Shown: positions 1-5,386 of the stretch, one piece after another
Position numbering within the stretch: position 1 is the first letter of the stretch
Layout of the letters: each line of letters opens with the position of its first letter
Origin: Thermodesulfobacteriota bacterium
Lineage (GTDB): Bacteria; Desulfobacterota; Desulfocorpusculales; Desulfocorpusculum
Direction: 5' to 3'
NCBI GenBank assembly: GCA_028275295.1
Contig: JAPWUY010000047.1
Location: 1-8,829 of the forward strand
Length of the DNA stretch: 8,829 bases
Position numbers and translations under genes: made by a program
Notes under the pieces: generated by a model
Databases searched by the model: none
What the model was told of the DNA's origin: nothing
Seen by the model: the letters and a program-made list of their open reading frames with translations, nothing else

Positions 1-510
1 GCAGATGGCACAGTATACCTGTATTTCAAGAGCAAGGACGATATCCTCATCCACATATTCGAGGAGGAGATGGAAAAGATCATCCGGACCATGCGATCCA
101 AGCTCTCCGAGGTGGAAGACCCCATGGAGAAACTCAGGGTTTTCGTGAACACTCACCTGGGGCTCGTGGAGAGCAATCCGGACATGGCGGAATTGATTCA
201 GGTGGAGCTCAGACAGAGCAACAAGTTCATGAAGCATTATGAGAACCGAAAGTTCCACGAGTACCTGGACATCCTGGCCGATATAGTGGCCCAAGGGCAA
301 CGAGAAGGGGCGATCAGGTCAGGTATATCCCCCTCTGTGGCCAAGCGGGTAATCTTCGGGGCCCTGGACGAGATGTCCACTTACTGGGTTTTTTCCAAGG
401 GAAGGAGAGGTCCTCTGAGGGAGATATGCTCCCAAGTGTTCGAGATCCTAGCCAGGGGATTGATGGCAGGAGGCCAAAGGGACGCAGCAGAGGAGATGGC
501 AATCGGCTGA
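1..510 (+). CDS. fadR: TetR-family transcriptional regulator, FadR/YsiA-like (5' truncated)
   Basis: The reading frame is open from base 1, so the first 40 or so residues, with most of the DNA-binding domain, lie outside the window; 169 residues remain. The visible N-terminus (ADGTVYLYFKSKDDIL) is the end of a TetR helix-turn-helix, the recognition helix followed by the usual YFKSKDDIL helix. The C-terminal part has features I recall from Bacillus subtilis FadR (YsiA): a VELRQSN stretch, a YLDIL helix, and an IFGALDE..TYWV segment in the ligand-binding/dimer region. In that family, acyl-CoA binding releases the repressor from beta-oxidation operons. An enoyl-CoA hydratase starts 19 bases downstream, so this is probably the local, autoregulated repressor. 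Its operator should lie upstream of the window. The family call is strong; the ligand is inferred. A start at the internal ATG at 70 would delete the DNA-binding domain and is not credible. Confidence 0.88.
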   Translation, partial: ADGTVYLYFKSKDDILIHIFEEEMEKIIRTMRSKLSEVEDPMEKLRVFVNTHLGLVESNPDMAELIQVELRQSNKFMKHYENRKFHEYLDILADIVAQGQREGAIRSGISPSVAKRVIFGALDEMSTYWVFSKGRRGPLREICSQVFEILARGLMAGGQRDAAEEMAIG

Positions 511-529
511 TGGGAAGGAGGACAGGAAA

Positions 530-1309
530 ATGGCAGATGGAAAGATATCCTACCGGGTTGAGAACAGGATAGCGTTTGCGACCATAAACAATCCCCCCAT
601 GAATGCCTTGAGCAGGGAGGTTTTTTTGGAAATAGAGGACGTTTTCAGCCAGTTCGAGAAGGATGATTCCATAAAAGCCGTGGTCTTCTCCGGTGAGGGT
701 AGAGCCTTCATTGCCGGGGCGGACATAAGAATGTTGCAAGCTGTGAAAGGAAAAGAGGACGCCAAAGAGCTCACGGTGATATTCCACAGGACCCTCAACC
801 GCATAGAGGAGATGAGAAAACCAGTTATAGCTGCAATCCACGGCTACTGCCTGGGAGGCGGCCTCGAGTTCGCTCTCGCATGCCACATGAGGATTGCTGG
901 GGAAAAGGCTCAGTTCGGAGTGCCTGAGATAAAGCTGGGCATCTTTCCAGGAGCAGGTGGCACCCAGAGGCTTCCCAGGGTGGTGGGCAAGGCCAAGGCC
1001 CTAGAGATGATCCTGACAGGTGAGTTCATCTCAGCTCAGGAGGCCTTGGCAATTGGGCTAGTGAACAAAGTGGTGCCCCATGAGGAGGTCCTGTCCGAGG
1101 CCAAGGCCCTGGCCGAGAAGATCGTGTCCAAAGGCCAGCTCGCTGTGAAGTACGCTATGGAGGTGGTGATAGAGGGGCTAAAGAGAGACCTCTACTCAGG
1201 TCTCGAGCTAGAGGCGGAGTATTTCTCACTCCTTTGCGAGACAGAGGACCGCAAAGAGGGGATGGCTGCATTCCTCGAGAAGAGGGAGCCCAAGTTCAAG
1301 GACAGGTGA
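530..1309 (+). CDS. Enoyl-CoA hydratase (crotonase family)
   Basis: This 259-residue protein is of normal crotonase length and should hydrate trans-2-enoyl-CoA to 3-hydroxyacyl-CoA in the cytosol, the second step of beta-oxidation. The first oxyanion-hole segment is AFIAGADI (residues 59-66) and the second is [12 protein letters not shown] (104-115). Glu113 and Glu133 match the two catalytic glutamates of mitochondrial enoyl-CoA hydratase (Glu144 and Glu164 in rat), with the same spacing. [12 protein letters not shown] (137-148) and the C-terminal [15 protein letters not shown] segment are also typical; here it reads [11 protein letters not shown]. Having both glutamates argues for a true hydratase rather than an isomerase or a one-glutamate relative. 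The ATG follows a GGAAGGAGG ribosome-binding site. It sits where B. subtilis has fadB (YsiB), between fadR and the etf genes. I leave the symbol blank because fadB means a different, fused enzyme in E. coli. Chain-length preference cannot be read from the sequence. Confidence 0.94.
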   Translation: MADGKISYRVENRIAFATINNPPMNALSREVFLEIEDVFSQFEKDDSIKAVVFSGEGRAFIAGADIRMLQAVKGKEDAKELTVIFHRTLNRIEEMRKPVIAAIHGYCLGGGLEFALACHMRIAGEKAQFGVPEIKLGIFPGAGGTQRLPRVVGKAKALEMILTGEFISAQEALAIGLVNKVVPHEEVLSEAKALAEKIVSKGQLAVKYAMEVVIEGLKRDLYSGLELEAEYFSLLCETEDRKEGMAAFLEKREPKFKDR

Positions 1310-1324
1310 GAGATCGAGAGAGAC

Positions 1325-1347
1325 TGCCGAGAGATAATGTTGCGGCA
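1325..1347 (+). other. Weak inverted repeat in the hydratase-thiolase gap
   Basis: TGCCG (1325-1329) and CGGCA (1343-1347) could pair around a 13-base loop, just upstream of the thiolase ribosome-binding site. There is no T-run, so it is not an intrinsic terminator. A five-base stem with a long loop may be chance. Confidence 0.15.
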
Positions 1348-1364
1348 CGGAGAAGGGGGGTGAA

Positions 1365-2549
1365 ATGAAAATGGATGATGTGTGTATCGTGGCTGGAGTT
1401 CGAACAGCGATAGGCGATTTCGGGGGTGCTTTCAAGGATGTGTCGGCGGTTGACCTGGCAGCTGCGGTTGTTGAGGAGGTGATAAGGAGGGCTGGGATAG
1501 AGAAGAATCAGGTAGACGATGTGATCTTCGGTTGCTGCCTGCAGAAGCCAAACGAGCTCACCTTGGGGAGGCTCGCTGCCCTGAAGGCGGGACTTCCCAT
1601 AGAGGTGCCCGGGGTCACCATACAGCGAAATTGCGCATCGGGAATGCAGGCGATAGTTTACGGAGCCCAGGTAATCCAGGCAGGAGATGCTGACATAATA
1701 GTTGCGGGCGGTGTCGAGGCCATGAGCGACGCTCCGTATTACATAGAGGGGGCCCGCTGGGGCCTGAGACTCAGGCCTGCCCGACTGGGCGATGGCGTGT
1801 GGGATGGTCTGACGGATGCTTGGAGCGGCCTCATAATGGGTCTCACGGCAGAGAACCTCGCTGAGAAATATGGAATAACCAGACAGGAGCAGGACGAGGT
1901 GGCCTTGAGAAGCCACAATAACGCAGAGGCCGCCATCAAATCGGGAAAATTCAAGGAAGAGATCGTGCCATTCAAGGTTCAGCAAAAGAAGGGCGAACCC
2001 AAAGTGGTGGATACGGATGAACATCCGAGATTTGGCCTGACCATGGAGGATTTGGCGAAACTCCCCCCAGTCTTCAAACCCAATGGCACTGTAACCGCTG
2101 GGAACGCATCCGGGATCAACGATGCCGCAGCCGCCGTGGTCCTGATGAAGAGGAGCAAGGCAAGAGAGCTGGGCATACAACCCATGGCCAGGCTTGTGGC
2201 CAATGCAGTGGCTGGGGTGGAGCCAGAGCTCATGGGCTATGGTCCTGTCCCCGCAACTCAAAAGGTATTGAAGAAGGCGGGCTTGGCCCTCAAGGACATC
2301 CAGCTCATAGAGTGCAACGAGGCTTTCGCAGCACAGTACTTGGCCTGCGAGAGGCTCATAGGGTGGGACCGGTCCATAGTTAACGTGAACGGAAGCGGGA
2401 TAGGCCTTGGCCATCCAGTGGGAGCAACAGGTTGCAGGATAGTGGTGACTTTGCTCTACGAGATGAGGAGGAGAGACTTGACCCTCGGGCTTGCGACCCT
2501 CTGTGTGGGCGGAGGCATGGGGATGGCTACTGTTTGGGAAAGGATCTGA
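1365..2549 (+). CDS. Thiolase (acetyl-CoA C-acyltransferase)
   Basis: This 394-residue protein has normal thiolase-II length. It should cleave 3-ketoacyl-CoA with CoA to give acetyl-CoA and a shortened acyl-CoA, or run in reverse to make acetoacetyl-CoA. All catalytic landmarks are present: nucleophile Cys90 in QRNCASGMQA, the NEAF motif (318-321), His350 in GLGHPVGATG, and the acid/base Cys380 in LCVGGGMG. The ATG at 1365 is preceded by GGGGGG with suitable spacing; a second ATG two codons later (1371) is possible but less well placed. It lies between the hydratase (55-base gap) and etfB (48-base gap). Its position inside a fadR-hydratase-etfBA cluster favours degradative 3-ketoacyl-CoA cleavage over polyhydroxybutyrate or mevalonate synthesis, but the exact substrate is not visible. 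A short hairpin flanked by 8-base repeats follows the stop codon. Confidence 0.94.
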   Translation: MKMDDVCIVAGVRTAIGDFGGAFKDVSAVDLAAAVVEEVIRRAGIEKNQVDDVIFGCCLQKPNELTLGRLAALKAGLPIEVPGVTIQRNCASGMQAIVYGAQVIQAGDADIIVAGGVEAMSDAPYYIEGARWGLRLRPARLGDGVWDGLTDAWSGLIMGLTAENLAEKYGITRQEQDEVALRSHNNAEAAIKSGKFKEEIVPFKVQQKKGEPKVVDTDEHPRFGLTMEDLAKLPPVFKPNGTVTAGNASGINDAAAAVVLMKRSKARELGIQPMARLVANAVAGVEPELMGYGPVPATQKVLKKAGLALKDIQLIECNEAFAAQYLACERLIGWDRSIVNVNGSGIGLGHPVGATGCRIVVTLLYEMRRRDLTLGLATLCVGGGMGMATVWERI

Positions 2550-2573
2550 ACTAGGCCATGGGCCTGATCTGAA
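2543..2573 (+). repeat. Short hairpin flanked by 8-base direct repeats, thiolase-etfB junction
   Basis: The direct repeat GATCTGAA occurs at 2543-2550 and 2566-2573. Between the copies lies the inverted repeat AGGCC-ATG-GGCCT (2553-2565). The first copy contains the thiolase stop codon TGA (2547-2549). The hairpin has a five-base stem and no following T-run, so it does not look like a terminator. It could be an mRNA processing or stability element, or the scar of a small insertion. The arrangement is seen directly; any function is speculative. Confidence 0.3.
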
Positions 2574-2597
2574 AAATCCATCCGAGGAGGTCCGAAA

Positions 2598-3392
2598 GTG
2601 GAAATAGTGGCATTGATGAAACAGGTTCCGGACACCGAGACCCAAATAAAGGTGAATCCTCAGGGCACTTGGATAATCGAGGACGATATCAAGTGGATCA
2701 TGAACCCTTACTGCGAGTTCGGTGTGGAGGAGGCCTTGAGGACCAAGGAGAAGCACGGGGGGACCGTGACCATAGTCTCCATTGGCCCTGCAAGGGCAGT
2801 CGAGGCCATAAGAACCGCCTTGGCCATGGGGGCTGACAAGGCCATACACGTGGACGATCCCGCCCTCGTGGGCACCACAGACAGTCTGGGAAAAGCTAGG
2901 ATCCTGGCAAAGATTCTCCAGAGCATACCCTTCGACATAATCTTCGCTGGCAAGCAGGCCATAGATGACGACATGGCCCAAGTGGGGCCAGCTGTTGCCG
3001 AGCTTTTGGGGATCCCTCAGCTCACATTCGTCAACGGCCTAGAGTGGATAGATGGAAGGACAGTGAGGGTAAACAGACAGGTGGAGGGAGGAAGCCAGGT
3101 CATAGAATGTTCCCTGCCCGTTCTCATCACGTGCCAGAAAGGACTCAATGAACCCCGTTATGCCTCCTTGCCAGGGATCATGAAGGCCAAGAAAAAGCCC
3201 TTGGAAACCAAGAACCTGGCAGCCCTGGGTCTGGATCCAGCGCAGGTGGGAAAGGAAGGGGACACGACCGAGATACTCCGAGTGGAACTTCCCCCGCCAA
3301 GAAAACCGGGGAAGATAGTGGATGGCGAGACCCCGGAGGAGAAGGCGGCCAAGTTGGCCAAGCTCCTCAGGGAAGAGGCCAAGGTGATATGA
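2598..3392 (+). CDS. etfB: Electron transfer flavoprotein, beta subunit
   Basis: This is a 264-residue, normal-length EtfB with a GTG start placed seven bases after GAGGAGG. With EtfA it forms the soluble FAD-containing ETF heterodimer that accepts electrons from acyl-CoA dehydrogenases. Diagnostic parts are the start EIVALMKQVPDTE, the AGKQAIDDDMAQVGP nucleotide-binding segment (117-131), the VNRQVEGG strand (158-165), and the recognition loop LNEPRYASLPGIMKAKKKP (183-201). Leu191 in that loop matches the leucine that docks into the dehydrogenase in human ETF. Whether the bound nucleotide is AMP (classical ETF) or a second FAD (electron-bifurcating ETF) cannot be settled by eye. The AQVGP stretch resembles ETFs of anaerobes, so bifurcation should be tested rather than assumed. 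etfA follows after 43 bases with its own ribosome-binding site. Confidence 0.95.
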   Translation: MEIVALMKQVPDTETQIKVNPQGTWIIEDDIKWIMNPYCEFGVEEALRTKEKHGGTVTIVSIGPARAVEAIRTALAMGADKAIHVDDPALVGTTDSLGKARILAKILQSIPFDIIFAGKQAIDDDMAQVGPAVAELLGIPQLTFVNGLEWIDGRTVRVNRQVEGGSQVIECSLPVLITCQKGLNEPRYASLPGIMKAKKKPLETKNLAALGLDPAQVGKEGDTTEILRVELPPPRKPGKIVDGETPEEKAAKLAKLLREEAKVI

Positions 3393-3435
3393 ACCGTGGA
3401 GAAATGAGAGATCGAACTTCGGGAGGAGAATCGTC

Positions 3436-4425
3436 ATGGCAACTGGCGTGTTGGTAGTTGCGGAACAGAGAAATGGGGCGATCCGAAAGGTTAGCTGGGA
3501 GGTCCTCAGCGAGGGCAAGCGTTTGGCAGATCAGCTCGGAGAAGAATTGGTCGCGGTATTGATGGGAGGTGATGGGATATCCAGCCATGCGGAGGCTCTG
3601 GGCCAGTGGGGTGCCAAGAGGGTGTTTGTGGCAGAGGCCCCTGAACTCGCAGACTACAGGACAAACCCCTATGCGAGGGTAGTGGTCCAGGTAGCTAAAC
3701 AGCTCGAGCCCAGGATCATCCTCATGGGGGCATCCTCTACTGGCAAGGATCTGGCTCCGAGGGTTGCGGCAAGGCTCGGTGTGGGAATGCTCTCCGACTG
3801 CGTGGGCTTCGAATTGAGAGACGGGGTGTTGGTTGGAAGGAGGCCCATGTATGCTGGGAAGCTTTACGCCTATGTCGCTTGCAAGGCAGTCCCCCAGATG
3901 GCCACCCTCAGGCCCAATGTCTTTCCGAAGATCGAACCCGATCCATTTATGAAGGCGGAGGTGGTCAAGGTCGAGGTGCAATTCGAGGAGTCGGATCTTC
4001 GCACCAAGGTCATCGAGTTGAGGGAGGAGGCGGGAGGAAGGCCCGACCTGACCGAGGCGGAGATCATCGTCTCGGGTGGAAGGGGGATGAAAGGACCTGA
4101 GAACTTCGCCATGTTGGAGACCCTAGCAGATCTCCTGGGAGGGACAGTCGGGGCCTCCCGCGCTGCGGTTGACGCTGGGTGGAGACCCCAGTCGGATCAG
4201 GTGGGGCAGACAGGGAAGGTTGTCACGCCGAATCTCTACATAGCCTGTGGCATCTCTGGCTCCATCCAGCATCTAGCTGGCATGGGCACATCCAAGGTGA
4301 TCGTGGCCATCAACAAGGATCCCGACGCACCCATATTCCAGAAGGCGGATTACGGGGTAGTAGATGATCTCTTCAAGGTGGTTCCACCTCTCATTGAGGA
4401 AGTGAGAAAGCTGAAGGCCGAATGA
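3436..4425 (+). CDS. etfA: Electron transfer flavoprotein, alpha subunit
   Basis: This is a 329-residue, normal-length EtfA that binds the electron-carrying FAD and pairs with EtfB. FAD-domain landmarks are [12 protein letters not shown] (213-224), [13 protein letters not shown] (239-251), QVGQTGKVV (255-263), and the EtfA signature running from [18 protein letters not shown] (267-284) to VIVAIN (288-293). The C-terminal [14 protein letters not shown] segment is also standard. The N-terminal domain (about 1-190) is the variable EtfA/B fold. The ATG follows GGAGGA at good spacing. No ferredoxin-like [4Fe-4S] extension is present, unlike some anaerobe EtfAs. The next gene begins about 20 bases after the stop codon, with no terminator between them. 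Confidence 0.95.
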   Translation: MATGVLVVAEQRNGAIRKVSWEVLSEGKRLADQLGEELVAVLMGGDGISSHAEALGQWGAKRVFVAEAPELADYRTNPYARVVVQVAKQLEPRIILMGASSTGKDLAPRVAARLGVGMLSDCVGFELRDGVLVGRRPMYAGKLYAYVACKAVPQMATLRPNVFPKIEPDPFMKAEVVKVEVQFEESDLRTKVIELREEAGGRPDLTEAEIIVSGGRGMKGPENFAMLETLADLLGGTVGASRAAVDAGWRPQSDQVGQTGKVVTPNLYIACGISGSIQHLAGMGTSKVIVAINKDPDAPIFQKADYGVVDDLFKVVPPLIEEVRKLKAE

Positions 4426-4444
4426 CCTGAGGGGTGGGGGAGGA

Positions 4445-5125
4445 GTGTCGTTGAGGGAATTGGGGATAGGAGCCCTTGTCCTGGTAATGGGTCTAGTGGC
4501 AGGGCTCCTGGCCTCCATGACATTGCTCTCCCCTCCACCCGAAAGACCCCTGAGGAGCGAGCAACGAGTCACAAAACCCGTGCCCCCTAGGCCTCCCCAG
4601 ATGGAAGCCCCAAGACCAGAGCCTCCAGAACAAAGACTCAACGAACCCCTGTCCTTGGAAATAGTCCGTCCAGCACCACCTCCTTTGGTTGAGGAAACGC
4701 CCAAGGGATTGGAAGAGGGAGAGCTCAAACCGCCACAGCCCTCTGTAGCCCCAGGGACTACAGGAGAGCCTCAGAAAGGTCCCCCCAAGGTAGGAAAGAA
4801 AAGCGATGTCCCGGGGAAGGCAAGGCCCAGCCCGGGGAAAAAGACAACTGTTGAGGAGGCTTCCCCGGGGAGCCGTGTCTTCACTGTCCACCTCGAATCC
4901 TTCAAAAACCCCCAGGCTGCCCAGAAAAGGGTGGAAAACCTAAAGGCCATGGGTATAGAGGCGTTCTCACAAGAGGCCCAAGTCCCGGAAAAGGGAAAGT
5001 TCTACAGGGTCTTGGCTGGAAAATTCCAGGACAGGGCCTCAGCCAAATCCTTCCTCGAGGATCTGGAGAAGAAAGGCGCCATAGAGAAGGGAAGGGTTCT
5101 GGAAATCAGGCCAAAGGAAGATTGA
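4445..5125 (+). CDS. Membrane-anchored SPOR-domain protein with proline-rich linker
   Basis: The 226-residue protein has three parts. A transmembrane segment (about 6-28, LGIGALVLVMGLVAGLLASM) follows a short charged N-terminus. A proline- and charge-rich linker (about 29-140, with KPVPPRPP and APRPEPPEQ) looks built to span the periplasm. A SPOR domain (about 145-222) has the expected pattern FTVHLESFKN..AA...V..L and FYRVLAGKFQDRASA. SPOR domains bind glycan strands stripped of stem peptides, often at division sites, so an FtsN- or DedD-like envelope role is likely. GTG at 4445 almost abuts the GGGGGAGGA site, whereas TTG at 4451 has better spacing, so the true protein may be two residues shorter. 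It is only 19 to 25 bases after etfA and appears co-transcribed with beta-oxidation genes, which is unexpected. Domain calls are strong; the precise role is unknown. Confidence 0.85.
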   Translation: MSLRELGIGALVLVMGLVAGLLASMTLLSPPPERPLRSEQRVTKPVPPRPPQMEAPRPEPPEQRLNEPLSLEIVRPAPPPLVEETPKGLEEGELKPPQPSVAPGTTGEPQKGPPKVGKKSDVPGKARPSPGKKTTVEEASPGSRVFTVHLESFKNPQAAQKRVENLKAMGIEAFSQEAQVPEKGKFYRVLAGKFQDRASAKSFLEDLEKKGAIEKGRVLEIRPKED

Positions 5126-5297
5126 GAGGATCTGGCTTCCTTCAAAGACTCCAAGCCCCAAATCCCTCACGATCCCACCTACAAACGCGGACAAGGGGCT
5201 CGAGTCCCTGAAACCCAGCTGGACGTGCCTGTTGCAGGAGGGAACTGGCCAAAAGGGCATGGACCGCACGGGCTCAGGGATCTATGGCCTGAACAAT

Positions 5298-5326
5298 TTG
5301 GAAGATCGTCCGATAAATCCTATTGT
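5298..5326 (+). promoter_or_regulatory. Candidate sigma-70-type promoter for the HD signalling gene
   Basis: TTGGAA (5298-5303) and TATTGT (5321-5326) are separated by exactly 17 bases. Each matches four of six consensus bases. Transcription would start near 5333, upstream of the preferred GTG start at 5387 and downstream of the alternative GTG at 5225, which supports the shorter protein. Match quality is modest. Confidence 0.3.
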
Positions 5327-5370
5327 GTGGTGAGGCTTAAGTGGGGTAAAAAGAGGGCATGGACCATATG

Positions 5371-5377
5371 GAGGAGG
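5371..5377 (+). promoter_or_regulatory. Ribosome-binding site that decides the start of the HD signalling gene
   Basis: GAGGAGG lies nine bases before GTG 5387, in frame with the conserved RPRVGIIGL strand that starts the Rossmann domain. The alternative GTG at 5225 has no comparable site in front of it. Confidence 0.55.
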
Positions 5378-5386
5378 TGGACTGGG

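Larger units (their letters stand above)
5126..5386 (+). other. Probable non-coding spacer before the signalling gene
   Basis: The frame of the downstream protein stays open back to a GTG at 5225. The peptide it would encode there (about 54 residues, rich in Trp, Gly and Arg) resembles no domain and lacks the Glu/Leu/Val-rich composition of its neighbours, so I read it as untranslated. No convincing terminator for the upstream operon and no recognised riboswitch fold were found; in particular, no GEMM-type c-di-GMP aptamer core was seen. A candidate promoter lies at 5298-5326. The 12-mer AGGGCATGGACC occurs twice, exactly 100 bases apart (5254 and 5354), possibly by chance. Confidence 0.5.

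Noticed and set aside
314..886. A 190-codon open frame on the minus strand over the regulator and hydratase.
   Set aside because: It is also in register with the hydratase codons and carries no recognisable protein features. Both overlapped plus-strand genes are certain.
1296..2981. A 561-codon open frame on the minus strand across the thiolase and the start of etfB.
   Set aside because: It is in exact codon register with the plus-strand genes, so it stays open only because they avoid TTA, CTA and TCA codons. Its product is His/Tyr/Gly-rich with no motif, while the plus-strand genes have full catalytic signatures.
1307..3415. The 11-mer TGAGAGATCGA in two intergenic gaps (1307-1317 and 3405-3415), considered as a shared regulatory site.
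   Set aside because: Several 11-base repeat pairs are expected by chance in a window of this size, and the copies are not palindromic and lack shared flanks.
5135..5158. GGCTT...AAGCC after the SPOR gene as a terminator.
   Set aside because: The five-base stem has a long loop and no T-run follows.
5254..5365. The 12-mer AGGGCATGGACC repeated exactly 100 bases apart in the spacer.
   Set aside because: A 12-base repeat is not significant at this window size. The copies are not inverted and only one lies near the gene start, so I do not call an operator.
5126..5386. A possible c-di-GMP (GEMM) riboswitch upstream of the HD signalling gene.
   Set aside because: I looked for the conserved aptamer core and paired stems and found only four- to five-base hairpins such as CCTG-TTG-CAGG.
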